From NCBI GenBank assembly GCA_015060885.1, contig SUXO01000004.1:23652-87651 (forward strand): a stretch of 64,000 nt of DNA, in the 5' to 3' direction. The translations under genes were made by a program, and so were the position numbers. Below the pieces are notes generated by a model. That model was given only the letters and a program-made list of their open reading frames with translations, was not told the origin of the DNA and ran no database searches. Shown here piece after piece: positions 36,974 to 46,074 of the stretch (the stretch's first letter is position 1; each line of letters opens with the position of its first letter). This stretch comes from Bacteroidales bacterium. GTDB taxonomy: Bacteria; Bacteroidota; Bacteroidia; Bacteroidales; Bacteroidaceae.

Positions 36974-37969
36974 ATGAATGGTGCAATTGACATCAGAGAA
37001 TTAAATGAAATGATTGAAAAGCAGAGCGGTTTTGTAACCAACCTGCTCACAGGTATGGACCAGGTAATCGTTGGTCAGAAACATCTTGTTGAATCGTTGC
37101 TCATAGGCTTGCTGGCCGACGGACACGTGTTGCTCGAAGGTCTTCCCGGCTTGGCAAAGACTCTTGCCATAAAGACACTTTCGGAACTTATCGATGCCGA
37201 TTTCAGCCGCATACAGTTTACTCCCGACCTCTTGCCTGCCGATGTTATCGGTACAATGGTATATAGCCAGAAGGACGAGGAGTTCAAGCCCAAACGCGGT
37301 CCTGTGTTTGCCAACTTTGTGCTGGCCGACGAAATTAACCGTGCTCCGGCAAAAGTGCAGAGCGCATTGCTCGAAGCTATGCAGGAGCGTCAGGTAACAA
37401 TAGGCAAGGATACCTTCAAGTTGCCTTCGCCCTTCCTCGTGCTTGCTACACAGAACCCCATTGAGCAGGAGGGAACATACCCCTTGCCCGAAGCACAGGT
37501 CGACCGTTTTATGTTGAAGGTGGTTATCGGTTATCCCGAACTCTCCGAGGAGAAAAAGATTATACGCCAGAACATATCGGGTGAGAGAATAGCCGTTAAG
37601 CCCATACTTAAACCCGAAGAGATTATAGAGGCCCGCAAGGTTGTCCGCCAAGTCTATCTCGACGAGAAAATCGAACAATACATCACCGATATAGTATTTG
37701 CCACACGTTACCCCGACAAGTACGGAATGAAGGAACTGAAAGAGATGATATCGTTCGGCGGCTCTCCCCGCGCTTCGATAAACCTCGCTCTTGCCGCACG
37801 TGCCTATGCTTTCATCAAGCGTCGCGGTTATGTAATCCCCGAAGATGTACGTGCCGTTGCGCACGATGTGTTGCGTCACCGCATTGGTTTGAGCTACGAG
37901 GCCGAGGCAAGCAATATGACCGCCGATGAGATTGTAAGTGTTATTCTTAACCGCGTTGAGGTACCTTAA
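36974..37969 (+). CDS. MoxR-family AAA+ ATPase
   Basis: A 331-residue AAA+ chaperone-like ATPase. The Walker A is the MoxR form GLPGLAKT (G56-T63), Walker B is VLADEINRAPAKVQSALLEAMQE, sensor 1 LATQNPIEQEGTYPLPEAQVDRF, and the C-terminal lid has SFGGSPRASINLALAARA. MoxR proteins work with von Willebrand A proteins to mature or load metal-containing or membrane complexes; the operon here supplies BatA and BatB. ATG 36974 is preferred to an upstream in-frame ATG at 36917, which would start before the -7 box. Confidence 0.95.
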   Translation: MNGAIDIRELNEMIEKQSGFVTNLLTGMDQVIVGQKHLVESLLIGLLADGHVLLEGLPGLAKTLAIKTLSELIDADFSRIQFTPDLLPADVIGTMVYSQKDEEFKPKRGPVFANFVLADEINRAPAKVQSALLEAMQERQVTIGKDTFKLPSPFLVLATQNPIEQEGTYPLPEAQVDRFMLKVVIGYPELSEEKKIIRQNISGERIAVKPILKPEEIIEARKVVRQVYLDEKIEQYITDIVFATRYPDKYGMKELKEMISFGGSPRASINLALAARAYAFIKRRGYVIPEDVRAVAHDVLRHRIGLSYEAEASNMTADEIVSVILNRVEVP

Positions 37970-37982
37970 TAATATAAGGAGT

Positions 37983-38852
37983 ATGGAGACCAGTGAACTC
38001 ATAAAAAAGGTTCGCAAGATTGAAATAAAGACACGTGGCCTGTCGCACAATATCTTTGCCGGCCAGTATCACTCGGCCTTCAAAGGCAGGGGTATGTCGT
38101 TCAGCGAGGTGCGCGAGTACCAGTATGGCGACGATGTGCGCGACATAGACTGGAACGTGACAGCCCGTTTCAACAAACCCTTTGTAAAGGTGTTCGAAGA
38201 GGAACGTGAGTTGACGGTTATGTTGCTTGTGGATGTGTCGCAAAGCCTCGACTTCGGTACCATCAGGCAGACAAAGCGCGATATGCTCACCGAGATTGCA
38301 GCAACTATCGCTTTTGCCGCAATACAGAACAACGACAAGATTGGCGTTATCTTCTTTTCGGACACTATTGAGAAATTCATACCTCCACAGAAAGGGCGCA
38401 AGCATATCCTTTATATAATAAGGGAACTTATAAACTTTGAGCCCAAGAGTAACGGCACCGATTTGAAAGTGCCTTTGCAATTTCTCACCAATGCCATTAA
38501 AAAGAGGTGTACAGCCTTTTTGTTGAGCGACTTCATAACTGCACACGATTACAAGAACGCCCTCACGATAGCCAACAGGAAACACGATGTGGTTGCAGTG
38601 AGAGTATATGACCGCCGTCTGGTGGAGTTGCCGCAGATTGGCCTTATGAAGGTGAAGGATGCCGAAAGCGGGCAGGAGATGTATATCGACACCTCGTCGG
38701 CAAAGGTGCAGAAGGCACAACGCGAGTGGTGGAAGGAGCAATGTGCCGCAGTGGAGGAGATATTCAAAAAGAGCCGCGTCGATTCTGTATCGGTGCGCAC
38801 AGACCAGGATTATGTCAAAGCCCTTATGGCTCTCTTTGCAATGCGTGCATAG
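37983..38852 (+). CDS. DUF58 domain protein (VWA-like) of the bat operon
   Basis: A 289-residue cytoplasmic protein. The DUF58 motif GRGMSFSEVREYQYGDDVRDIDWNVTAR is perfect, followed by a degenerate VWA fold with VMLLVDVSQSLDFG that keeps DxSxS. In all bat operons this gene follows moxR; it is thought to be a MoxR partner. ATG 37983 is chosen because the upstream in-frame start lies inside moxR. Confidence 0.93.
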   Translation: METSELIKKVRKIEIKTRGLSHNIFAGQYHSAFKGRGMSFSEVREYQYGDDVRDIDWNVTARFNKPFVKVFEEERELTVMLLVDVSQSLDFGTIRQTKRDMLTEIAATIAFAAIQNNDKIGVIFFSDTIEKFIPPQKGRKHILYIIRELINFEPKSNGTDLKVPLQFLTNAIKKRCTAFLLSDFITAHDYKNALTIANRKHDVVAVRVYDRRLVELPQIGLMKVKDAESGQEMYIDTSSAKVQKAQREWWKEQCAAVEEIFKKSRVDSVSVRTDQDYVKALMALFAMRA

Positions 38853-38870
38853 AGGTTTAAGAGGATTTTT

Positions 38871-39947
38871 ATGATGAAAAGATTATTATTCGCAATACTG
38901 TTTGTCTTGTCGGTTACCGGTGTAGCCACAGCACAGAATGTTTCGGTGAATGCCGAAATGGATTCTTGCCAAAGACTCATTGGCGAGCAGGCAAGAATAA
39001 AACTGAAAATTGGTGTTGATGCCGGCAAAAGAGCGTTGCTCCCCCAGTTCGACAAGGAGATAGTCGAAGGTGTGGAGATAGTGGAAAAGGCACCGACCGA
39101 CACCCAATTGCTGAACGATGGCAAACGCCTTCTCATAACAGAGGAGTATGTCGTTACATCGTTCGACAGCGCGTTGTATGTAATTCCGCCCTTCGAGGTA
39201 CTTGTCGATGGCATACCTTATTACTCCGAGGAGCTTGCTCTTGCAGTATATATGATGCCTGTCGATACCACAAACCTCGAAATGTTCTTTCCGCCAAAAG
39301 ATGTGTGGGCAATAGAACTCACCTGGAACGATTATAAGAGCGCTGTGGGCTATTTCCTCCTTTTTATACTGCTTGCAGCACTGCTTGCCTGGATAATAGT
39401 AAGATATATAAGCAATAAGCCCATAATACGTATAGTAAAGGTTAAACCTAAACAACCTGCTCACGTTGTTGCACTTGGCGAAATGGAGCGCATAAAGAGC
39501 GACAACAGCTGGCGTGCATCGGGTAACAGCAAGGAGTACTACACAGCCATTACCGATGCCTTGCGAGTATATATGAACGAGCGTTTCGGATTCAATGCGA
39601 CCGAAATGACAACCGATGAGATTGTCACACACCTCTTGCAGGTAAAAGACAAGGAGAGCATAAGAGAGGTCCGTGAATTGCTCGAAACGTCGGACCTGGT
39701 GAAATTTGCAAAATTCAACCCGCCTATGAACGAGAACGACCGTAATCTCGTAAGTGCCATCGATTTTGTGAACGACACAAAACCACAGGAGGGCGAACTG
39801 CCTGTACAACCTACTGAGAAGAGGATTGTAAATGAACGCTCATTGCGTTCAAAGAGGTTGCTGCTTGCAGCAATGGTTCTTCTCTCCGTTGTTGTGTGCA
39901 TAGTTCTCGTGCTCTTTATTCTCGACCTTTATTATCTTATAAGCTAA
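38871..39947 (+). CDS. BatD/DUF4381-like membrane protein of the bat operon
   Basis: A 358-residue exported protein. Signal peptide (MMKRLLFAILFVLSVTGVATAQ), a periplasmic beta-rich part (about 25-150), a membrane helix (about 162-182, VGYFLLFILLAALLAWIIV), a cytoplasmic part with the DUF4381-like KEYYTAITDALRVYMNERFG (about 220-270), and a C-terminal membrane helix (LLAAMVLLSVVVCIVLVLFI). Located between the DUF58 gene and batA, it is the usual third member of the operon. Molecular role unknown. Confidence 0.75.
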   Translation: MMKRLLFAILFVLSVTGVATAQNVSVNAEMDSCQRLIGEQARIKLKIGVDAGKRALLPQFDKEIVEGVEIVEKAPTDTQLLNDGKRLLITEEYVVTSFDSALYVIPPFEVLVDGIPYYSEELALAVYMMPVDTTNLEMFFPPKDVWAIELTWNDYKSAVGYFLLFILLAALLAWIIVRYISNKPIIRIVKVKPKQPAHVVALGEMERIKSDNSWRASGNSKEYYTAITDALRVYMNERFGFNATEMTTDEIVTHLLQVKDKESIREVRELLETSDLVKFAKFNPPMNENDRNLVSAIDFVNDTKPQEGELPVQPTEKRIVNERSLRSKRLLLAAMVLLSVVVCIVLVLFILDLYYLIS

Positions 39948-39958
39948 TCTGTTGAGTT

Positions 39959-40945
39959 ATGTTTTTTTCAAAAATAGGATATCTGTTACTCTTTATACCG
40001 CTTGCCGCTTATGTCGTGTGGTATATTCTTAAAGGCCGCAAGTTGGAACCTGCAATGAAGGTTTCGACCGTTGCTCCCTTTTTAAAGAATGTGAAGAGCT
40101 ACAAGAATTATATTATCGACCTGCCTTTTGTGTTGCGTGTCATCACATTGTCAATGGTGATAATAGTGCTTGCCCGTCCGCAAAGCACAAACCGTTGGCA
40201 GAACACCGAAGTCGAAGGCATAGATATTATGTTGGCAATGGACGTTTCTACAAGTATGTTGGCAATGGACCTCACCCCCAACCGCTTGGAAGCTGCAAAA
40301 AAAGTTGCAGCCGATTTCGTGAACAGCCGCCCCAATGACAATATGGGACTTACCATTTTTGCAGGTGAGAGCTTTACACAGTGCCCGTTGACAATAGACC
40401 ACGCCGTTATGCTGAATATGCTGAACTCGGTTAAGTGCGATATTGCCGCACAAGGTATCATCGAAGACGGTACTGCAATAGGTATGGGTATTGCCAATGC
40501 CGTGAGCCGTTTGAAGGAGAGCAAGGCAAAATCGAAAGTGATTATCCTGCTTACCGACGGCTCCAACAACCGCGGTGAAATATCACCGGAGGCTGCTGCC
40601 GAGATTGCCAAGAAGTTCGGTGTGAGAATATACACAATAGGTGTCGGTACTAACGGAACTGCCCCATACCCTTATGGCGGCCAGGTGGTGAATGTTCCTG
40701 TGGAAATCGATGAAACCACACTCAACAAGATAGCGACAATCACCGACGGAAATTACTATCGTGCAACCAGCAACTCAAAACTGAAAGAGGTCTATGAGAA
40801 GATAGACAAGCTTGAACGCACAAAACTGAATGTCAAGGAGTTCAGTACTCGCGAAGAGGAGTTTCAGATATTTGCTTTTATAGCATTCGTAACACTCTTG
40901 CTCGAACTGTTGTTGCGCAATACGATACTTAAAAAGATACCTTAA
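39959..40945 (+). CDS. batA: Aerotolerance protein BatA (VWA domain)
   Basis: A 328-residue inner-membrane protein with N-terminal helices (about 5-25 and 58-72), a von Willebrand A domain (about 85-290) with intact MIDAS DVSTS (D95, S97, S99) and a C-terminal helix (FAFIAFVTLLLELLL). It was named for aerotolerance in Bacteroides fragilis, where the bat genes support survival after oxygen exposure. It is followed by batB after 14 bases. Confidence 0.95.
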   Translation: MFFSKIGYLLLFIPLAAYVVWYILKGRKLEPAMKVSTVAPFLKNVKSYKNYIIDLPFVLRVITLSMVIIVLARPQSTNRWQNTEVEGIDIMLAMDVSTSMLAMDLTPNRLEAAKKVAADFVNSRPNDNMGLTIFAGESFTQCPLTIDHAVMLNMLNSVKCDIAAQGIIEDGTAIGMGIANAVSRLKESKAKSKVIILLTDGSNNRGEISPEAAAEIAKKFGVRIYTIGVGTNGTAPYPYGGQVVNVPVEIDETTLNKIATITDGNYYRATSNSKLKEVYEKIDKLERTKLNVKEFSTREEEFQIFAFIAFVTLLLELLLRNTILKKIP

Positions 40946-40959
40946 AATTACATCTGGAA

Positions 40960-41979
40960 ATGAGATTTGCAACTCCCGAATATCTATATCTGCTTATAAT
41001 CGTTCCAATAATATTGGCGATTTATATATACTCGAATTATCGTCGCAAGAAAAGTTTAAGGCTCTATGGCGATGTGGAACTGCTGCGTAACCTTATGCCC
41101 GATGTGTCGGACTATCGTCCCGGTATAAAGTTCTGGCTCTCGCTGGCAGCTTTGGTACTGATTGTCGTTGCACTTGCCCGCCCGCAGTTCGGTTCCAAAA
41201 AGGAGACCATCACCCGTCAGGGTATAGAGGTTGTCATAGCATTGGATATATCGAACTCCATGCTTGCCGAAGATATCGCCCCCAATCGACTGGAAAAGGC
41301 CAAGAATATCATATCGCGCCTCATTGACAAGTTCGAGAACGACAAGGTTGGGCTGATAGTGTTTGCCGGTGATGCCTTTGTGCAGCTCCCCATAACCAAT
41401 GATTTCATTTCGGCAAAGATGTTCCTTGAAACAATATCGCCCGACCTCATTACTCGCCAGGGTACCGACATCGGTGGTGCCATAACTCTTGCGATGAAGA
41501 GTTTTACCCCAAAGGAGGGTGTAGGCAAAGCTATTATTGTGATTACCGACGGTGAAAACCACGAGGGTGGGGCCGAGAATGCAGCAAAGCTCGCATCGGA
41601 GCAGGGTATGAATGTCTATCTGCTTGGCGTAGGTTCGCTCGATGGCGCACCCATACCCATTGCCGGCACGAACGATTATCGCCGCGACAAGGAGAATAAT
41701 GTGGTTGTAACAAAACTGAACGAGCAGATGGCGCAGTCGATAGCACAGGCAGGAAATGGAGCGTATATCCGCGTGGATAATACCAACAATGCGCAGAAAC
41801 TGCTCGAAAGCGAAGTAAACAAACTTGCCAAAGCCGATGTGGAAACCGAAGTGTTTACCGAGTTCAACGAACAGTTCGAGTTCATAGCCTGGTTGGCACT
41901 GATACTTCTTGTTATAGAGATTTTGATACTTACAGGCAAAAGCCGTTTTACAAAAGGCTTTAAATTGTTTGACAAATAA
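40960..41979 (+). CDS. batB: Aerotolerance protein BatB (VWA domain)
   Basis: A paralogue of BatA, 339 residues, with the same layout: membrane helices at both ends (about 8-26, 57-74, and IAWLALILLVIEILIL) and a VWA domain with MIDAS DISNS (D96, S98, S100). BatA and BatB are thought to form a complex facing the periplasm, with BatC and BatE as TPR partners. The next gene starts 1 base after the stop. Confidence 0.95.
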   Translation: MRFATPEYLYLLIIVPIILAIYIYSNYRRKKSLRLYGDVELLRNLMPDVSDYRPGIKFWLSLAALVLIVVALARPQFGSKKETITRQGIEVVIALDISNSMLAEDIAPNRLEKAKNIISRLIDKFENDKVGLIVFAGDAFVQLPITNDFISAKMFLETISPDLITRQGTDIGGAITLAMKSFTPKEGVGKAIIVITDGENHEGGAENAAKLASEQGMNVYLLGVGSLDGAPIPIAGTNDYRRDKENNVVVTKLNEQMAQSIAQAGNGAYIRVDNTNNAQKLLESEVNKLAKADVETEVFTEFNEQFEFIAWLALILLVIEILILTGKSRFTKGFKLFDK

Positions 41980-41980
41980 A

Positions 41981-42700
41981 ATGAATGATATGCACAAATT
42001 AAGATACCTGTTGTTTGTATGTGCCGCATTCTCCTTTCTTGGGGTTACGGCCCAAAAAAGTTACCGCGAGCATTTGAGAAGCGGCAACAGACTTTATGCC
42101 GACAGCCTATACGACAAGGCCGAAATAGAGTATCGCAAAGCATTGGAGCTCGACCCCAATGGAAGTCAGGCCCTTTTCAATCTTGGCAACGCGTTGCTCT
42201 ATCAGGACAAGGCCCAGGAAGCCATGGACCAATATGTGATGGCCGAAAAACGTGAAAACGAAAAGGGCAATCTTGCCCAAATTCACCACAATATGGGTGT
42301 AATATGCCAGGCATCGAAAGATTATGCCCGCGCTGTGGAGTATTACAAACAGGCGTTGCGTGAAAATTCCACTGACCACGAGACACGTTACAACCTTGCT
42401 CTTGCAATGAAACAGTTGAAAGAGCAGCAGCAACAGCAGCAGGAACAGCAACAGAACGAAGAACAACAGGAACAGAAAGAACAGGAACAACAGCAGCAAC
42501 AAAACCAGGAACAGCAGGAACAAGAGCAGCAGCAACAGCAAGAGCGACAAGAGCAGCAAGCACAGGAAGAGGAGGAGAACATGTCGAAGGAGAATGCCGA
42601 ACAACTGCTTGAATCGGCTATGCAGGACGAGAAAGATGTGCAGGAGAAGGTGAAGAAAATGATGCAGATAAAGGGCCGCAAACTCGACAAGGACTGGTAA
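41981..42700 (+). CDS. batC: TPR protein BatC with glutamine-rich segment
   Basis: A 239-residue exported protein. The signal peptide is LRYLLFVCAAFSFLGVTAQ; three TPR-like units follow (LYDKAEIEYRKALELDPNG, ALFNLGNALLYQDKAQEA, YARAVEYYKQALREN). Residues about 147-195 are almost wholly Gln and Glu, and the C-terminus is a charged helix. It probably bridges BatA and BatB to other periplasmic partners. Start: ATG 41981 or 41990; an in-frame TTG at 41969 lies inside batB. Confidence 0.88.
   Translation: MNDMHKLRYLLFVCAAFSFLGVTAQKSYREHLRSGNRLYADSLYDKAEIEYRKALELDPNGSQALFNLGNALLYQDKAQEAMDQYVMAEKRENEKGNLAQIHHNMGVICQASKDYARAVEYYKQALRENSTDHETRYNLALAMKQLKEQQQQQQEQQQNEEQQEQKEQEQQQQQNQEQQEQEQQQQQERQEQQAQEEEENMSKENAEQLLESAMQDEKDVQEKVKKMMQIKGRKLDKDW
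42421..42565 (+). repeat. CAG/CAA-rich low-complexity tract in batC
   Basis: About 145 bases of nearly pure CAG, CAA, GAA and GAG codons encode the Gln/Glu stretch of BatC. Such tracts change length easily, so copy number may vary between strains. Confidence 0.85.
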
Positions 42701-42758
42701 CGCATCGGTCGTCTTGCAGCATAAAATAGAAACAGGATAAATAAATGATATTATAATA

Positions 42759-44585
42759 ATGAAGAAAGTATTTCTCACAACCCTTATATTATTGACAACA
42801 CTTGCGGCCGTTGCCGACGAGGTCACATTTGTGACATCGGCACCGAAAGCCGTGGTAGTGAACCAGCAGTTCCGCTTGAAGTACACGGTGAACCGTCATA
42901 ATGTAAAGGAACCCAGGCTGCCACAAATATCCGATTTCAGGATATTGTCGGGCCCCAGCCGTTCACAGCAGTCGAGCACGCAGATAATCAACGGCAATGT
43001 GACATCGTCACAGTCCTTGACCTTTACATATATTCTTGTAGCCGAGAAGGAGGGGGAATTCACCTTGCCCGGCGCAACTGTTTCGGTCGACGGCAACGAA
43101 ATAACATCGAACAAGGTAACGGTAAAGGTCTTGCCGCAAGACAAGGCAAATGCTGCCCGGCAGAGTGCATCGCAAGGCAGCAGAGGACAACGCCAGCCGG
43201 GCAACACATCGGTCGATATTGCAGCCAACGACCTCTTTATGACTGCTACACTCAACAAGACAAATGTTGTGGAACAAGAGGCTGTACTGCTTACATTCAA
43301 AGTATATTCGGCAGTGAACCTTACTGCTCTTAACGGCAAGATACCCGACCTTAAAGGCTTCCAGATACAGGAAGTGGAACTCCCGCCTGAAAAGGAGTGG
43401 CAACTGGAACATTACAACGGCCGCAACTACCGCACAATCCTGTGGCAACAATATGTACTCTTCCCACAGCAGAGTGGGGAGATAGAGATACCGTCGGCCA
43501 CCTTTGAGGGTGTTGTGGCGCAGCAGGTGCGTCCAATAGACCCGTTCGACTTCTTTGGCGGCTCCAACTATGTGGAGGTAAAGAAGGAACTGCGCACGCC
43601 AAGACTCAAACTGAACGTGCAGAAACTCCCCTCTGGCAAGCCCGAAGGCTTTTCGGGAGCAGTGGGCAGTTTCAAGATATCCTCTTCGGTAAGTGCCACG
43701 GAACTCAAAGCAAACGAGGCTGTGACATTGCGTCTTGTCATTTCGGGCACAGGAAATATGAAACTCATTAAGACACCCGAAGTGGAGTTCCCCGAAGACT
43801 TTGAGGTTTACGACCCCAAAGTGGATAATAAATTCTCGCTCCGCACAAATGGCTTTTCGGGCAACAAGGTGATAGAGTATCTTGCAATTCCCCGTTTCGG
43901 CGGCGATTACACTCTCCCCTCGATAAAGTTCTCATACTACGACATTGCAAGCAAACAATATAAGACAATTGAGACCGAGAGTTACCTGCTGAAAGTAGAG
44001 AAGGGCAGTAACGAGGATAATGCAGCCGTTGCCGCATACGTGAGCAAGGAGGAACTGAAACTGCTTGGCCAGGATATAAGATTTATAAAGAGAGGCGAAG
44101 CGCAGTTTGCAAGGAAAGGCGACCATCTCTTTGGCTCAACACTCTATTACATATGTTACATAATCCCGCTGCTCCTTTTTGTGCTCTATATCGTAATTCA
44201 CCACAAAAAGGTAGCCGAGAATGCCAATATAGCAGCTTTGCGCACAAAGAAGGCCAACAAAGTGGCCGTGAAACGCTTGAAGGTTGCCAAGAAATTCCTT
44301 AAAGAGAACAAAAAAAGCGAGTTCTACGACGAGATATTGAAGACTCTTTGGGGATATATGAGCGACAAATTGAGTATTCCCGTGTCGCAACTCTCAAAAG
44401 ACAACATTGCAGTGGAGCTCGAAAAGAAGGGTGTCGAAGCACAGCTTATTGCCGAGATGAACAATGTGCTCAATGAGTGTGAATTTGCGCGCTATGCTCC
44501 CGGTGATGCAGGCGAAGCAATGGACAAGGTATACAAGATGTCCATCGAGGCTATAAGTAAAATGGAAAACTCTATAAAACGATAA
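42759..44585 (+). CDS. batD: Aerotolerance protein BatD
   Basis: A 608-residue exported membrane protein. A signal peptide (MKKVFLTTLILLTTLAAVA) leads into three or four beta-sandwich domains (about 20-440; FRLKYTVNRHNVKEPRLPQ and VTLRLVISGTGNMKLIKTPE, each in pieces), then a membrane helix (about 465-487, ICYIIPLLLFVLYIVIHH) and a cytoplasmic helical tail with LKTLWGYMSDKLSIPVSQLS. This is the standard BatD layout; the periplasmic sandwich domains likely hold the VWA proteins. Confidence 0.93.
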   Translation: MKKVFLTTLILLTTLAAVADEVTFVTSAPKAVVVNQQFRLKYTVNRHNVKEPRLPQISDFRILSGPSRSQQSSTQIINGNVTSSQSLTFTYILVAEKEGEFTLPGATVSVDGNEITSNKVTVKVLPQDKANAARQSASQGSRGQRQPGNTSVDIAANDLFMTATLNKTNVVEQEAVLLTFKVYSAVNLTALNGKIPDLKGFQIQEVELPPEKEWQLEHYNGRNYRTILWQQYVLFPQQSGEIEIPSATFEGVVAQQVRPIDPFDFFGGSNYVEVKKELRTPRLKLNVQKLPSGKPEGFSGAVGSFKISSSVSATELKANEAVTLRLVISGTGNMKLIKTPEVEFPEDFEVYDPKVDNKFSLRTNGFSGNKVIEYLAIPRFGGDYTLPSIKFSYYDIASKQYKTIETESYLLKVEKGSNEDNAAVAAYVSKEELKLLGQDIRFIKRGEAQFARKGDHLFGSTLYYICYIIPLLLFVLYIVIHHKKVAENANIAALRTKKANKVAVKRLKVAKKFLKENKKSEFYDEILKTLWGYMSDKLSIPVSQLSKDNIAVELEKKGVEAQLIAEMNNVLNECEFARYAPGDAGEAMDKVYKMSIEAISKMENSIKR

Positions 44586-44586
44586 T

Positions 44587-45366
44587 ATGAAAAATATAAC
44601 AATATACATTCTTGCGGCGTTGTTGCCGTGCCTTGCTATTGCACAGGACGCCGAATCGGGAGCCACAATGCAGACATTTACAAAGGCTATGGGCGACAGC
44701 CTTTATATGGCCAATGACTACAAAGAGGCTGCATACGTCTATGAACAGTTGCTCTCGGCCGAGGGTGAGGCTGCCGAAGTATATTACAACCTCGCAAACT
44801 CCTATTACAAGGATAACGAGATTGCAAAGGCTGTGCTTAACTATGAAAGAGCACTGTTGCTTGCCCCTGCCGACGAGGATGTGAAGTTCAACCTTGCCAT
44901 AGCAAGAAGCAAGACCGTGGACAAAGTGAGCGAGCCTTACGAGATTTTCTTCATAACCTGGATTGAGGCTGTGGTGAACTTGCTTGGAATGACCGCCTGG
45001 GCCATTATAGCAATAACAACCTTTGTGATATTGCTTCTTTCGGTATTGCTTTTCCTCTTTTCACGCAATATAACCATAAGGAAGGTTACCTTTTTCCTTG
45101 CGGTATTTACACTTCTTCTGACTGTTTTTGCCAATCTTGCGGCACTGCATCATTACCATAATATGGAGAATGGCAACGGTGCCATAATTATGTTGCCGAG
45201 CGTTACGGCAAAGAGCACTCCCGATGCTTCGGGCACCGACCTCTTTGTTATTCACGAAGGTCGCAAGGTGTATATTTGCGACGACACGATGAAAGGGTGG
45301 AAGGAGATTGAACTCGAAGATGGCACACGTGGATGGGTTCCTGCCGCATCCATTGAAAAGATATAA
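44587..45366 (+). CDS. batE: Aerotolerance protein BatE (TPR + SH3)
   Basis: A 259-residue exported protein with signal peptide (MKNITIYILAALLPCLAIAQ), a TPR pair (about 40-105; AEVYYNLANSYYKDNEIAKA), two close membrane helices (about 118-180) and a C-terminal bacterial SH3 fold (about 200-259; GRKVYICDDTMKGWKEIELEDG and GTRGWVPAASIEKI, in pieces). It starts 1 base after batD. It is the usual last bat gene. Confidence 0.92.
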   Translation: MKNITIYILAALLPCLAIAQDAESGATMQTFTKAMGDSLYMANDYKEAAYVYEQLLSAEGEAAEVYYNLANSYYKDNEIAKAVLNYERALLLAPADEDVKFNLAIARSKTVDKVSEPYEIFFITWIEAVVNLLGMTAWAIIAITTFVILLLSVLLFLFSRNITIRKVTFFLAVFTLLLTVFANLAALHHYHNMENGNGAIIMLPSVTAKSTPDASGTDLFVIHEGRKVYICDDTMKGWKEIELEDGTRGWVPAASIEKI

Positions 45367-45375
45367 TTTTAGCGT

Positions 45376-46074
45376 ATGTATACAGTACAGGAGATTATTG
45401 AACTCGACAGCTATTTGCTGCACACGGTAAACGGCAGTAACTCCACCTTTTTAGAGGGGTGCATAGCCGCCTATGTAACCCCCTTCGTGTGGGTGCCGTT
45501 GCTGTTGGTACTCCTTTATGTACTGATGAAGAACAACACATTTGCAAACTTCATTACCATAATCGCACTCATTGCAGCAATGCTTGGCGTGTCGTTCCTG
45601 CTCACTACCTATGCACTGCAACCCTTGTCACTCTTTTTGCGCGACGCACACGACGGCGAAATGATGAGCGTGCTCAACGCACTCAACGGCTACCGTGCGA
45701 GCAATGGTTCCCTGCTTACACTTGCAGCCGGCGTAACATCGCTTGCCTGTTTCCTTATGCTGCTTGTAAGGCACACTGCATTAAGTGTGTCGCTTGTATT
45801 ATGGGCCGGAATAAACTGTTTTGCAGGTGTCTATATGGCAGTCTTTTATCCCTGGGATGTGGTGGCCGGAATCCTGCTTGGAGTGCTATGCGGAACTGTT
45901 GCATACGGAATGTTCGACTACTTGCAGAAAAAGCAACGCGTACGCCGCGACTGGGTGAGCAACCGCTATACAAAGAGCGGTTACGAAGTGCCAGATGTCT
46001 ATCTGGTCCTGGTATTTATGTATGCTACATTTGCGGCCGTGCCCATTATCTCATTCTTTATTCTGCCTCACTGA
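45376..46074 (+). CDS. PAP2-like membrane protein without catalytic residues
   Basis: A 232-residue integral membrane protein with about six helices, resembling the PAP2 lipid phosphatases that often follow batE. Active PAP2 enzymes need K-x6-RP, PSGH and SR-x5-H-x3-D. Here the first motif region reads QPLSLFLRDAHD (no RP), the second reads NGSLLTLAAG (no PSGH), and the third reads FAGVYMAVFYPWDVVAG (only D161 remains; the Arg and His positions are G151 and F157). It is thus probably not an enzyme. It begins 9 bases after batE, and its 3' end overlaps the convergent editing gene by 7 bases. Confidence 0.75.
   Translation: MYTVQEIIELDSYLLHTVNGSNSTFLEGCIAAYVTPFVWVPLLLVLLYVLMKNNTFANFITIIALIAAMLGVSFLLTTYALQPLSLFLRDAHDGEMMSVLNALNGYRASNGSLLTLAAGVTSLACFLMLLVRHTALSVSLVLWAGINCFAGVYMAVFYPWDVVAGILLGVLCGTVAYGMFDYLQKKQRVRRDWVSNRYTKSGYEVPDVYLVLVFMYATFAAVPIISFFILPH

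Noticed and set aside
42421..42565. Frameshift or sequencing error in the CAG/CAA tract
   Set aside because: The frame stays open on both sides and the C-terminal helix and stop are as expected for BatC.
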